Source: Allochromatium tepidum
GTDB taxonomy: Bacteria; Pseudomonadota; Gammaproteobacteria; Chromatiales; Chromatiaceae
Reading direction: 5' to 3'
Assembly (NCBI RefSeq): GCF_018409545.1
Contig: NZ_AP024563.1
Span: 1,132,755 to 1,196,754 of the forward strand
DNA: 64,000 nt
Of the stretch, positions 29,194-37,544 are shown piece after piece. Position 1 is the first letter of the stretch. Each line of letters starts with the position of its first letter. A program made the translations under genes and the position numbers. Under the pieces are notes generated by a model, which saw only the letters and a program-made list of their open reading frames with translations, made no database searches and was not told the origin of the DNA.

Positions 29194-29249
29194 GCGCTTC
29201 TCCTTTCGCCTTGCGTGAGATGCCGGCCGCCGGGGGGCGGCCGGGGTGA

Positions 29250-29621
29250 TCAGGCCACCTGGATGGCGATCTTGCGCGGCTGCGCGTGTTCGGCCTTGGG
29301 AATGCGCAGCTTGAGCACCCCATGTTTGAACTCGGCGGTCACCTTTTCGCTGTCCAGTTCCTTGGAGAGGGTGAATACGCGACGGTAACGCGGCAGATTC
29401 ACCTCGGCATGACTGGCTTCCATGCCCTCCGGCGTATCCAGGCTCACCTCGCCTTCCAGCGTGAGGCTGTCGGCCTCCACCTGCAGGCGCAGCCGGTCCT
29501 TGGCTACACCGGGCATGTCGGCATAGAGGGTGATGCCGTTGGCATCCTCGATCACGTCCACCGGGGGCAGCAGGGCCGCATCCTCGCGGCGGGTTTCGGC
29601 GACTTGGGTGTTTTCGCTCAT
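29250..29621 (-). CDS. Hsp20/alpha-crystallin small heat-shock protein
   Basis: ATP-independent holdase that binds unfolding proteins. The 123-residue product starts MSENTQVAETRREDAALLPP at 29621. The alpha-crystallin domain spans about residues 20-115 (YADMPGVAKDRLRLQVEADS, then RVFTLSKELDSEKVTAEFKH), with the conserved GVLKLRIPKAE near the end. The short N-terminal arm is typical of the tLST-type sHsp that pairs with the next gene. It lies 13 bp after the upstream sHsp gene, so both belong to one transcript starting from the 30126 promoter. Confidence 0.94.
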   Translation of the reverse strand: MSENTQVAETRREDAALLPPVDVIEDANGITLYADMPGVAKDRLRLQVEADSLTLEGEVSLDTPEGMEASHAEVNLPRYRRVFTLSKELDSEKVTAEFKHGVLKLRIPKAEHAQPRKIAIQVA

Positions 29622-29634
29622 GATGGATTCTCCA

Positions 29635-30066
29635 TTACTGAATGGCGATGCGACGGGGTTGAGCGGCCTCCTTGCGGGCCACGCTGATGTGCAGCACGCC
29701 GTCGCGGTAGCGCGCGGTGACATTGTTGGCGTCGATGTCGTCGGGCAGGCTCACCACGCGGCGGAAACGGCCGGCGAAGCGCTCGTCGATGTGCACGGTG
29801 GCCTTTTCCGGCACTTCTTCCGGCTTGCGCTCGCCGCTCAAGGTGAGCACGCCCTTCTCGATCTGCACATCCAGGGCATTGGGGTCCACGCCGGGCACGA
29901 AGGCATAGATTTCCACCGACCTGGGCGTGCCGCCCACGTTCATGGCCGGGAAACCGCGGGTCAGGCCGCGGATGCTGGGCGACAGATCGAAGGCCTGCTG
30001 CAGCTCGCGTTGCAGGCGATCGAGTTCCGCGAAGGGGTCGCGGGGAAACAGGCTGCGATACAACAT
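29635..30066 (-). CDS. Hsp20/alpha-crystallin small heat-shock protein
   Basis: A 143-residue sHsp from [20 protein letters not shown]. The N-terminal arm is typical of class A bacterial sHsps. The alpha-crystallin core includes [31 protein letters not shown] and [20 protein letters not shown], ending [11 protein letters not shown] and RRIAIQ. The start at 30066 is preceded by gaaggagg. It is the first gene of the minus-strand heat-shock operon, diverging from the dnaJ-like gene 154 bp away. In vivo it is probably refolded together with DnaK/DnaJ and the FtsH of this island; that is an inference. Confidence 0.94.
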   Translation of the reverse strand: MLYRSLFPRDPFAELDRLQRELQQAFDLSPSIRGLTRGFPAMNVGGTPRSVEIYAFVPGVDPNALDVQIEKGVLTLSGERKPEEVPEKATVHIDERFAGRFRRVVSLPDDIDANNVTARYRDGVLHISVARKEAAQPRRIAIQ

Positions 30067-30125
30067 GTTCGAGTCCTCCTTCCGGACGGTTGATACAAGC
30101 GGCCCACGCCGCTGCCGACTCGAAA

Positions 30126-30153
30126 AGATAGGGTGGCAGAATGGGATTTCAAT
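30126..30153 (-). promoter_or_regulatory. Sigma-32-type heat-shock promoter for the sHsp operon
   Basis: On the minus strand: -35 ATTGAAA (30153-30147), a 13-bp spacer and -10 CCCTATCT (30133-30126). Compared with CTTGAAA and CCCCATNT there is one mismatch in each element, and the spacing is within the sigma-32 range. It lies 60 bp before the first sHsp start. Confidence 0.65.
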
Positions 30154-30220
30154 AACTTGTAAATCCGCCTCACAATGCCCACAATACAAGGATTGGCCAA
30201 TTCACCCGCAAAGGACGGAC

Positions 30221-31168
30221 ATGCAATTCAAGGACTATTACGCCGTGCTGGGCGTGGCGCGCGACGCCAGCGCGGACGAGATCAAGAAGGCGTTTCGCAA
30301 ACTGGCGCGCAAGTACCACCCGGACGTCTCCAAGGAGAAGGATGCCGAGGCGCGCATGAAGGACGTGAACGAGGCCTACGCGGTGCTCTCCGACCCGGAA
30401 AAGCGCGCGGCCTACGACCAGTTGAGCCAGGGCTACCAGCCGGGGCAGGACTTCCGTCCGCCGCCCGACTGGGACGCGGGGTTCGAGTTTTCCGGACGCG
30501 GCTTTACGGCGGAAGAAGCCGCCGGCTTCTCCGATTTCTTCGAGCAGCTTTTCGGCCGCGCCGGCATGGGCGGGCGGGGGTTTGCCTATGCTCGCCACGG
30601 CGGCCGGGCCCAGGGCGAGGACCATCACGCCAAGGTGCTGCTGGACTTGGAAGACGCCTTCACCGGCGCCACCCGGCAGATCACCCTGCGCGTGCCGCAG
30701 ATGGACGCCCAGGGCCGGGTGCTGCTCACCACCCGCACCCTCAACGTGAAGATCCCCAAGGGCATCAAGGCCGGCCAGGTCATCCGCCTGGCCGGCCAGG
30801 GTGCGCCGGGGTTGGGCGGCGGGCCGGCGGGCGACCTGCTGCTGGAAGTGCAATTCAAACCCCACCCGCGTTTCCGGGTAGAAGGCCGGGACCTCTACAT
30901 GACCTTGCCCGTGGCCCCCTGGGAAGCGGCGCTTGGCGCCGTCGTCAGCGTGGACCTGCCGGGCGGGGCGGTGAAGGTGCGCATCCCGCCGGGCGCCCAA
31001 TCCGGGCGCCAGTTGCGGGTTCGCGGCAAGGGTATTCCCGCCGAGCCGCCGGGGGATCTGCTGCTCACGCTCGAGGTCGTACTGCCGTCCGCCGACACGC
31101 CGGCGGCGCGGCAATTCTATGAACGGATGGCGCAGGAACTGGCCTTCGATCCAAGACAAGGGAGCTGA
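30221..31168 (+). CDS. DnaJ-class co-chaperone (CbpA-like)
   Basis: Hsp40 co-chaperone that stimulates DnaK. The 315-residue product starts [20 protein letters not shown] at 30221. The J-domain (1-70) has the HPD motif at 33-35 ([12 protein letters not shown]). A G/F-rich linker is followed by two C-terminal substrate-binding domains without a zinc finger ([20 protein letters not shown], then [20 protein letters not shown]). This is the CbpA (type II) architecture. The next gene is a CbpM-like modulator 2 bp away, which supports the CbpA assignment. Upstream DNA is shared with the divergent sHsp operon. Confidence 0.94.
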   Translation: MQFKDYYAVLGVARDASADEIKKAFRKLARKYHPDVSKEKDAEARMKDVNEAYAVLSDPEKRAAYDQLSQGYQPGQDFRPPPDWDAGFEFSGRGFTAEEAAGFSDFFEQLFGRAGMGGRGFAYARHGGRAQGEDHHAKVLLDLEDAFTGATRQITLRVPQMDAQGRVLLTTRTLNVKIPKGIKAGQVIRLAGQGAPGLGGGPAGDLLLEVQFKPHPRFRVEGRDLYMTLPVAPWEAALGAVVSVDLPGGAVKVRIPPGAQSGRQLRVRGKGIPAEPPGDLLLTLEVVLPSADTPAARQFYERMAQELAFDPRQGS

Positions 31169-31170
31169 CC

Positions 31171-31476
31171 ATGCACGAAGAAGATATCCTCAGTGGCACG
31201 CTCATGGAAGACTGCTGGCTCACCCTGGAGCAGTTGGCGGCGGCCTGCGCCGTCGAACCGGATTGGCTCGTCCAGCATCTGCAAGAGGGGCTCATCCCCC
31301 ACGCCGAAAGCGTGGCCGGGGTGTGGCGCTTTTCCACTGCGGCCCTCGTCCACGCCCGGCGCATGCGGGCCTTCGAGCGGGATTTCGATGCCGTGCCGGA
31401 ACTGGCGGCGCTGATGGCCGATTTGCTGGAAGAGCTGGACACGCTGCGCGCCCGGGTGCGTGCGCTGGGGGGCTGA
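31171..31476 (+). CDS. CbpM-like chaperone modulator (MerR-fold)
   Basis: A 101-residue protein from MHEEDILSGTLMEDCWLTLE. It has the MerR-like fold used by CbpM: LTLEQLAAACAVEPDWLVQH, then EGLIPHAESVAGVWRFSTAA and a C-terminal helix LAALMADLLEELDTLRARVR. CbpM binds the CbpA J-domain and inhibits it. It lies directly after the DnaJ gene, and its stop overlaps the M48 start by one base (TGATG), indicating a tightly coupled operon. Confidence 0.88.
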   Translation: MHEEDILSGTLMEDCWLTLEQLAAACAVEPDWLVQHLQEGLIPHAESVAGVWRFSTAALVHARRMRAFERDFDAVPELAALMADLLEELDTLRARVRALGG

Positions 31477-32423
31477 TGGCGATCGATCGCGCCGTGCTGG
31501 CGGAACACGCCAGTGTCAACCGGGCACAAACGCTGCTGCTGGTAGGTGCACTCTTCGCCATCGGCGGCCTCGCCGGCTATGTCCTGTTCGGCGCGCGCGG
31601 ACTGTGGCTGGCGCTGGCTGCCACACTGCTGACCCTGGTGCTGGAACCCCTGGCGGCCGCGCCGCTCACCCTGGCGCTTTACCGGGCGCGCCCCATCCGG
31701 CCCGATGAGGCGCCCCAACTGTGGCGCACGCTCAAGGCGCTGGCCGCGCGCGCGGGGCTGCCCGCGGTGCCGCAGCCCTACTACGTGCCGAGCCCGGTGG
31801 TCAACGCCTTTGCCGTGGGCAACCTGCGGCAGTCGGCCATCGCGCTGACCGACGGCCTCTTGGCCCGCCTGAATCCGCGTGAGCTTGCCGCCGTGCTGGC
31901 CCACGAAACCGCGCACATCGCCAACGGCGACCTGCGTGTGATGAACCTCGCCGACTACGTGAGCCGGCTCACCGGCCTGTTCGCCCTGGTCGGGCAGGTC
32001 GGCCTCATCCTGACGCTGCCGGCCTGGCTCTTGGGGGAAAGCGAATTGCCCTGGCTGGGGCTGCTGCTGCTCTTTTTCTCGCCCCAGCTGGCCTTGCTGG
32101 TCCAACTGGGCCTGTCGCGGGTACGCGAATTCGACGCCGACCTCACTGCCGCGCGGCTCACCGGCGACCCCCAGGCGCTCGCCAGCGCGCTGGCCAAGAT
32201 CGAACGGGTGACGCGCAACTGGCGCGCCTGGGTATTGCCGGGCTGGGGCAACCCGGAACCATCCTGGCTACGCACCCACCCCCATACGGAAGAACGTATC
32301 CGCCGCCTGCTGGCGCTGGACCTGTCACACCGGCCCACACTCTTGCACGCTGCTGACGTCTGGCCCGGCCCACGCCTGATGCAAACCTCGCCCCGCTGGT
32401 ATCCCGGCGGCTTCTGGCGCTGA
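31476..32423 (+). CDS. M48-family zinc metalloprotease of the stress island
   Basis: Membrane protease of 315 residues. Two N-terminal membrane segments ([20 protein letters not shown], then [20 protein letters not shown]) precede the catalytic motif HETAH at 143-147. Two further segments ([36 protein letters not shown]) follow, then the third ligand region [14 protein letters not shown]. It is HtpX-like in topology but distinct from the chromosomal htpX at 10535. The C-terminus is Pro/Trp-rich. A zinc peptidase is a recurrent member of tLST islands. Confidence 0.9.
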   Translation: MAIDRAVLAEHASVNRAQTLLLVGALFAIGGLAGYVLFGARGLWLALAATLLTLVLEPLAAAPLTLALYRARPIRPDEAPQLWRTLKALAARAGLPAVPQPYYVPSPVVNAFAVGNLRQSAIALTDGLLARLNPRELAAVLAHETAHIANGDLRVMNLADYVSRLTGLFALVGQVGLILTLPAWLLGESELPWLGLLLLFFSPQLALLVQLGLSRVREFDADLTAARLTGDPQALASALAKIERVTRNWRAWVLPGWGNPEPSWLRTHPHTEERIRRLLALDLSHRPTLLHAADVWPGPRLMQTSPRWYPGGFWR

Positions 32424-32439
32424 TGGAGGAAGACCGAGC

Positions 32440-34269
32440 ATGGAACAGAAAACCCGGTGGAATCTCACCTATTGGCTGACCGCCTTCGTCCTGCTGTTGA
32501 CGCTGCAGGACTGGTGGCAGACCAGCCGCACGGTGGAGCCCGTGCCCTACAGCGAGTTCGAACAGGCATTGAAAGACGGGCGTGTGGCCGAGGTGCTGGT
32601 GGCGGACAAGATCCTCACCGGCAAGCTCAAGTCCCCCGACCCCAAAGGCAAAACGGTGATCGTGGCCACCCGGGTGGAGCCGGACCTGGCCGCGCGCTTG
32701 AGCGAATACCAGGTGCCTTATGCCCGGGTCATCGAAAGCACCTGGCTGCGCGACCTGCTTTCCTGGGTGTTGCCGGCGGTGGCCTTCTTCGCCGTGTGGT
32801 TCTTCCTGTTTCGCAAGTTCGCCGAAAAGCAGGGTATGGGCGGCTTCATGACCCTCGGCAAGAGCCGCGCCAAGGTCTATGTGGAGAAGAACACCGGTGT
32901 GACCTTTGCCGATGTGGCGGGGGTGGACGAGGCCAAGGCCGAACTCGTCGAGATCGTGGACTTCCTCAAGAACCCCCAGGACTATGGCCGCCTGGGCGCG
33001 CGCATCCCCAAGGGCGTGCTGCTGGTGGGGCCGCCGGGCACCGGCAAGACGCTGCTGGCCAAGGCGGTGGCGGGCGAGGCCGGCGTGCCCTTCTTCTCCA
33101 TCTCCGGCTCGGAATTCGTCGAGATGTTCGTCGGCGTGGGCGCGGCGCGCGTGCGCGACCTGTTCGAGCAGGCGCGCGCTCAGGCGCCGGCCATCATCTT
33201 CATCGACGAGCTCGATGCGCTGGGCCGCGCCCGCGGCGTGGGCGGGCCCATCGGCGGCCACGACGAGCGGGAGCAGACGCTCAACCAGCTGCTCACCGAG
33301 ATGGACGGCTTCGACAGCTCGGTGGGGCTCATCATCCTGGCCGCCACCAACCGGCCGGAGATCCTGGACCCGGCGCTGCTGCGGGCCGGACGCTTCGACC
33401 GCCAGGTGCTGGTGGATCGGCCCGACAAGAAGGGCCGGCTGGACATCCTCAAGGTGCACGCGAAGAAAATCACCCTCGCGCCCGGTGTGGATCTGGACCA
33501 GGTGGCGGCGCTCACCACCGGCTTTTCCGGCGCGGATCTGGCCAATCTGGTCAACGAGGCGGCCCTGGCCGCCACCCGGCGCCACGCCCAGGCCGTGGAG
33601 CTCGTGGACTTCACCGTCGCCATCGAGCGCATCGTCGCCGGTCTGGAAAAGAAAAGCCGCGTGCTCAACCCCAAGGAGCGGGAAACCGTGGCCTACCACG
33701 AAATGGGCCATGCCCTGGTGGCCCTCTCCCTGCCCGGCACCGACCCGGTGCACAAGGTGTCCATCATCCCGCGCGGCATCGGCGCCCTGGGCTACACGCT
33801 GCAGCGGCCCACCGAAGACCGCTTCCTCATGACCCGCGCCGACCTGGAACACAAGATCGCCGTGCTCCTGGGCGGACGCGCGGCGGAGAAGCTGGTGTTC
33901 GGTGAGATCTCCACCGGCGCGGCCGACGATCTGGCCCGCGCCACCGACATCGCGCGCGACATGATCACCCGCTATGGCATGGACGAGGACCTGGGCTACA
34001 TCGCTTTCGAGGCGCAGCGGCCGCGTTTTCTCGATGTGCCGGAACTCGCCCAGGGCGGCTGCCGGGTGGCCGAATCCACCCAGGCGCGCATCGACGCCGC
34101 CATCCGCGCCATCGTCATGGGCGTGTTCGAGCGCGCCACCGCCATCCTCGAGACCAACCGGGACGTGCTGGAACGCTGCGCCCAGGAACTCCTGCGCCGT
34201 GAAACCCTGGACGAGGCGGACATCCGCCGCCTGACGGCGGATCTGAAACCGGCCGCGCCCGCCCGATAG
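32440..34269 (+). CDS. ftsH: ATP-dependent zinc metalloprotease FtsH (island paralogue)
   Basis: AAA+ membrane protease degrading damaged membrane and soluble proteins. The 609-residue product has TM1 near 10-28 ([16 protein letters not shown]), a short periplasmic domain ([18 protein letters not shown]), TM2 near 105-125, Walker A GPPGTGKT at about 196-203, Walker [12 protein letters not shown], and the second region of homology [20 protein letters not shown]. The zinc motif is HEMGH at 420-424 (usually HEAGH), with third-ligand region [15 protein letters not shown]. The gene ends the plus-strand operon cbpA-cbpM-M48-ftsH. Its divergence and island location match FtsH-GI rather than the housekeeping copy. 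Confidence 0.95.
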   Translation: MEQKTRWNLTYWLTAFVLLLTLQDWWQTSRTVEPVPYSEFEQALKDGRVAEVLVADKILTGKLKSPDPKGKTVIVATRVEPDLAARLSEYQVPYARVIESTWLRDLLSWVLPAVAFFAVWFFLFRKFAEKQGMGGFMTLGKSRAKVYVEKNTGVTFADVAGVDEAKAELVEIVDFLKNPQDYGRLGARIPKGVLLVGPPGTGKTLLAKAVAGEAGVPFFSISGSEFVEMFVGVGAARVRDLFEQARAQAPAIIFIDELDALGRARGVGGPIGGHDEREQTLNQLLTEMDGFDSSVGLIILAATNRPEILDPALLRAGRFDRQVLVDRPDKKGRLDILKVHAKKITLAPGVDLDQVAALTTGFSGADLANLVNEAALAATRRHAQAVELVDFTVAIERIVAGLEKKSRVLNPKERETVAYHEMGHALVALSLPGTDPVHKVSIIPRGIGALGYTLQRPTEDRFLMTRADLEHKIAVLLGGRAAEKLVFGEISTGAADDLARATDIARDMITRYGMDEDLGYIAFEAQRPRFLDVPELAQGGCRVAESTQARIDAAIRAIVMGVFERATAILETNRDVLERCAQELLRRETLDEADIRRLTADLKPAAPAR

Positions 34270-34456
34270 TTGCTGGTTGTAGCGCGGGTCATCGAGCGCG
34301 ATCTCGGTGGTGACCGGATATTCCATGGCGAACTCGATCACATCCTCACGCAGCATGCCGTCGACGATGCGCCGCGCGCGGCCGGCACGGCCGGCCTTGC
34401 GAAAATAGGCCACATGTCGGGCGCCGCGTACCAGACGACTCGTAGGTATACGGCAT
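34270..34456 (-). pseudogene. Short fragments: cobH start and an unidentified protein tail
   Basis: The minus strand begins with MPYTYESS at 34456, overlapping the cobG-like stop by one base. This matches the start of precorrin-8X methylmutase (CobH), in the usual cobG-cobH order. After eight codons it joins an unrelated frame reading ARHVAYFRKAGRAGRARRIV and EFAMEYPVTTEIALDDPRYN, which I cannot identify. Both pieces are remnants lying against the ftsH stop. Confidence 0.45.
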
Positions 34457-35104
34457 CAACAACACTCCAGATGGGATACGACGGCATCGGCACTCAGGCC
34501 GACATGCAGCGGCGATGCCGTCTGCCAGCCCAGGTCGAACACCCCGGCGCGCCTCATGACATTGATCGTCGCAGGCCGCGGGTAAGCACAGGCTTTTGCA
34601 CAGCCCGACACATGAACGACACGCAGCCCGGCCGATGACGGGGCTTGCAGCATGCCGCGTTGCGCAAGCCTCATCAGCCGGAACGCGAGCGCTCGCGTAT
34701 CGACGCCGGCCTGCGGACAGAACGGGGCGCCGGCGCAGGCTTCCACCCGCCACCCGGCAGCCGCAACGGCGTCGATGTCCGGAGCATCCGGATCCTGGGG
34801 CGACGGAAGCTTGTCACCCACGCCTTCGAACAACACACGCCGCCACGGCGTGATGCGCAAGGCCGTGGCGCCGCACGCCAGGACGGCACGTGCCAGCCTT
34901 GCGGCCTCAACCTGGCCGAACGGCAGGCCACAGACGAAACCCAGCGGATGCGCGCCGGTGCGCAGTGTAGGCCCTGGCGCGCCGGGCAAGGCATCGCCGC
35001 GCGCCCATTCGGGCAGCGGCGCGTGGTGGTGTGCCATGCGTCCCGCCACCGAGCCTCCGCTATCGACAAACCAGCGGGCGAGCGTAATCAGGCCCTCCAC
35101 TGCC
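34456..35104 (-). pseudogene. cobG-like (precorrin-3B synthase/sulfite-reductase fold) C-terminal fragment
   Basis: About 215 residues including LGFVCGLPFGQVEAARLARA, GATALRITPWRRVLFEGV and VVHVSGCAKACAYPRPATIN, the Cys-containing siroheme/4Fe-4S ligand region of CobG and assimilatory sulfite/nitrite reductases. The N-terminal half is absent: upstream (35105) the frame fuses into an IS91-like N-terminal segment. Together with the cobH start it shows that a piece of a cobalamin operon was captured between ftsH and hdeD. No cofactor enzyme activity is expected. Confidence 0.6.
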
Positions 35105-35270
35105 TGGCCAGCGTCTACGTAGTGGCGAAATTCCCGTTCCACGTAGGCGGGCACCCGCTCCCCGTCCCAGTCGTCTTCCCGTGCCAGCCTGAGGTAGGTC
35201 TCCAGGTGCTGCTGGATGATCTGATAGAGGATGCTGTGCTCGGGACGGCGGCGGCAATACGGAACAGCTC
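35105..35270 (-). mobile_element. IS91-like transposase N-terminal fragment
   Basis: The minus-strand reading RRRPEHSILYQIIQQHLETY and RLAREDDWDGERVPAYVERE resembles the start of the IS91-family transposase, just before its zinc-binding domain. It ends at FRHYV, fused in frame to the cobG-like fragment. It complements the C-terminal pieces found at 28390, 39840 and 60432. Confidence 0.55.
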
Positions 35271-35299
35271 GGCATCCCTGCGCGGCGACGGCCAGCCGT

Positions 35300-35752
35300 T
35301 GGTCGAGCCGGCTCGACGAGCGGGCATCGACATCGACACGATGCTTGGTTGTTCACGCCCGGGTGATCAACTACGTCCTACAGGTCGCCGTCGAACAGGG
35401 AGTCGGTTTGCTCAAGAAGCTGCTCGAGGCGCGCGACCGCGAACTGGCGCAAGCCGTCGCCGACTTCCCCGAACACCTGCGTTTCGGTGTCCCCACGCCA
35501 GCAGCGAAGGCCCTCGCGGCCGGTGGTGTCCGGCACCGCCGGGCTGCGGTCGTGCTCGGCCGAAGTCCCGAGCTTGTGACGCTGGTAGAGCGCCCAGCGG
35601 TGTTTTCCACGGCGCGAGATCCGCTTGATTATCGGGAGCGGTGGCTGCTTGCGATGAGGCGACTGGTGCTGGAGAACACGCTGGAGGATCTGCGAGATCC
35701 GAGTGTAAATGCGTGGCTCCCGATCCTCGTGAGCCAGCCAGAAGGCGAGTAA
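35300..35752 (+). pseudogene. C-terminal fragment of an unidentified protein
   Basis: The plus-strand frame reads INYVLQVAVEQGVGLLKKLL, LAQAVADFPEHLRFGVPTPA, KALAAGGVRHRRAAVVLGRS and finally MRRLVLENTLEDLRDPSVNA, stopping at 35752. The composition is clearly protein-like and could be the C-terminus of a DEAD/DEAH-type helicase, but I am not sure. No start or catalytic motif is present and the upstream part is scrambled with the IS91-like fragment. The gene ends against the histidine-kinase start on the other strand. Confidence 0.35.
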
Positions 35753-35896
35753 CAGCTTCCAGAGCAGCCGGCCCATGGCCTGCATTCCCGCACGAACCGG
35801 TAGCCGAGGCCGCGCACCGTCTGAATCGACGAGTGGCCGTCGTCATCGGGTCCGAGCTTGTGCCGAATGCTGCTCAGGTGGACGTCGATTTGAATC
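35725..35896 (-). pseudogene. Two-component fragments: OmpR-type regulator tail and sensor-kinase start
   Basis: The minus strand from 35896 reads TIQIDVHLSSIRHKLGPDDD and SIQTVRGLGYRFVREC, the recognition helix and wing of an OmpR/PhoB winged-helix domain. Overlapping its end, an ATG at 35776 starts MGRLLWKLLLAFWLA, typical of the first transmembrane helix of the partner sensor kinase, which is cut after about 17 residues. Only scraps of both proteins remain. Confidence 0.6.
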
Positions 35897-35922
35897 GTTC
35901 AGGCGGCTGACATGAGCCGCCC

Positions 35923-36201
35923 TCAGACCAGCTCGCGCAACACCTCGGGATGGCGCTCGGCGACCTTGAACAGGGTGCGAGCCGCACCACTGGGGCGACG
36001 GCGACCCTGCTCCCATTCCTGCACGGTACGCACGGAGACGCCGAGCAGCTTGGCGAATTACGCCTGGGACAGGCCGGTCTTCCGGCGTGCGGTCATCGAT
36101 GGCGAGTGCACGGCCGTCCCCTGTCCGGCCTTCATCTGGTGGATGGACGCGAGCAGTTTTTCACCCAGTTCTTCGCCGGTGATGGTGTCTTCAGTGGTCA
36201 T
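35923..36201 (-). pseudogene. XRE-family antitoxin (HigA/NadS-like) with premature stop
   Basis: The minus-strand start MTTEDTITGEELGEKLLASI at 36201 leads to MTARRKTGLSQA, then a TAA at 36058-36060, then FAKLLGVSVRTVQEWEQGRR and LFKVAERHPEVLRELV to the stop at 35923. Relatives have Glu or Gln at the stop position, so a single base change broke the helix-turn-helix. Upstream, a frame ends IPTHLLKAIREELIYDH at about 36190, overlapping the start, which would suit a toxin partner; only its last 28 or so residues are seen. Confidence 0.62.
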
Positions 36202-36319
36202 AGATCAGTTCCTCGCGGATGGCTTTGAGCAGATGCGTCGGGATGTTGCCGCACTCGGCCTTGGCATGGATCACTCGCCATTCCGTTCACCTGGTCAGGC
36301 TCGGTGCGGATCGTCAGCT

Positions 36320-36450
36320 TCAAGCGATTGCCGGCAGGTCGACCTCGACCTGCAACCAGCCCCCTGGGCGGTTGCGGGCGCGAATACTACCACCATACGC
36401 CTCGATGGCCCGGCGAGCGATGGCCGGCCCAAGCCCGAAGCTTGGCGGTC
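36320..36450 (-). pseudogene. Sensor histidine kinase C-terminal fragment
   Basis: The minus-strand reading GLGPAIARRAIEAYGGSIRA, then GGWLQVEVDLPAIA and a stop at 36320, is the G2 box and end of a HATPase_c domain (GLGLAIAxxAxxxHGG in relatives). No upstream kinase sequence is present. It might derive from the same two-component system as the fragment at 35725, but the order is rearranged. Confidence 0.55.
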
Positions 36451-36545
36451 TTGGCCCCCGCCTCGCTGCGGAAGGTGGTCGCCTGGCGCATCACCCGGCT
36501 GATGCGCCTGGGGCGTACCGTACCGGATCTGGACGCGGCCCTCCT
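36425..36545 (+). mobile_element. IS4-like transposase scrap
   Basis: The plus-strand reading LRKVVAWRITRLMRLGRTVP with DLDAAL resembles the segment after the YREK motif in IS4/Tn5-type transposases (compare AFYLIIAWRVLFLTHLGRTC at about 27800). Only about 40 residues remain. Confidence 0.4.
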
Positions 36546-36589
36546 GAGGGAGGCAGTGCCATCATTGCCGAATCCCCGCCTCATGCCGT

Positions 36590-36845
36590 TATTTAATCTC
36601 CACGGTCACTTTCCTGTGCCGGCCGCGGGCAGACTTGGGCAGCTCCACACGCAATACACTTTTTTATAAGTGGCCTGGGCCTTACCGGTTCGACTTCTTC
36701 CGGCAGGGGAATGGCCCGCTCAAAATGGCCGTAGGCGCATTCGGTCACGTGGTACTGCCCCTCGGTACTTTCGTGCTCGAATTGCTTTTCACCCCGAATG
36801 ACCAGGTAGCCGTCCCGTATCTGTATGTAGTGTGGATATGATGTA
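36590..36845 (-). pseudogene. Small heat-shock protein C-terminal fragment
   Basis: The minus-strand reading IQIRDGYLVIRGEKQFEHES, GQYHVTECAYGHFERAIPLP and EEVEPV is the beta-strand core of an island-type Hsp20. A shift near 36665 then leads to remnants of a GVLRVELPKS-like ending. It has no N-terminal half and lies 40 bp downstream of hdeD on the same strand. It may be the missing tail of the sHsp truncated at 28976, or of a second copy. Confidence 0.62.
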
Positions 36846-36885
36846 CCTCCTTCAATCAGTTTCTAAGGTTCTGAAAAAACAGTGT

Positions 36886-37527
36886 TCACGCCGTCGCTCC
36901 AGGCATGGCGTCAGCACCTTCCGTTTTGCATTCGGTTTGATTCCGGCGCAAACGCAACCCCAGCAGGATCAGGAACACACCCAGGAAGGTGGCATATCCG
37001 CCAATGACCCAACCCATCGCCAAAAGGGTCTCCGCCGGTCGTGTCAGCAGCAACCAGACAGCGAGGCCACTTAGCGCCATCGAGAACAGGCCGCTCAGCA
37101 TGAGCCAGATCTCGCCGCGGATCTCCTTGCGCAGGCGCCAGGCCGTGAGCAGTTCGAAGCCACCCACCAGCGCCGCCCACACGGCGATGCTGGCCCACAA
37201 GAAGATCGCCAGCACCCAGGTCGCCACGAAGGGCACGATCAACACGACGACGCCGGTGATCACCCCGACGACGCCGCGAAAGGCGAACCAGCCCCAGCGC
37301 CTGCCGCGGCGGATCTTGCGCACCGCCGCGACCAGCGAAAAACCGCCATCGACCAGCGAAAAGCCGCCGTAGACCAGGGTCAGCGCCAGCAGCGCCTCGG
37401 CGGGCATCAGGAAGGCAAGCACGGCCAGCACCAGTGCCAGTACGCCGCGCAGCACGAAGGTCCACCAGTTCTTGCTCATCGAGCACAGGGTGTCACCGCC
37501 CTGCTTGATCGTTTGTGCTGCAGCCAT
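36886..37527 (-). CDS. HdeD-family membrane protein
   Basis: A 213-residue inner-membrane protein of the HdeD/DUF308 family, implicated in acid-stress and envelope resistance; also a regular member of tLST islands. Six hydrophobic segments are visible, in repeated pairs (FVLRGVLALVLAVLAFLMPA, LALTLVYGGFSLVDGGFSLV, FRGVVGVITGVVVLIVPFVA). The start at 37527 follows gtacgggagactt; an ATG seven codons upstream would overlap the yfdX stop. It is the third gene of a yfdX-yfdX-hdeD operon. Confidence 0.9.
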   Translation of the reverse strand: MAAAQTIKQGGDTLCSMSKNWWTFVLRGVLALVLAVLAFLMPAEALLALTLVYGGFSLVDGGFSLVAAVRKIRRGRRWGWFAFRGVVGVITGVVVLIVPFVATWVLAIFLWASIAVWAALVGGFELLTAWRLRKEIRGEIWLMLSGLFSMALSGLAVWLLLTRPAETLLAMGWVIGGYATFLGVFLILLGLRLRRNQTECKTEGADAMPGATA

Positions 37528-37544
37528 CGAAGTCTCCCGTACGC

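Noticed and set aside
32158-34413. 751-residue open frame antisense to ftsH
   Set aside because: The plus strand encodes a complete FtsH with all motifs. The antisense frame is open because of high GC at third codon positions and resembles no protein.
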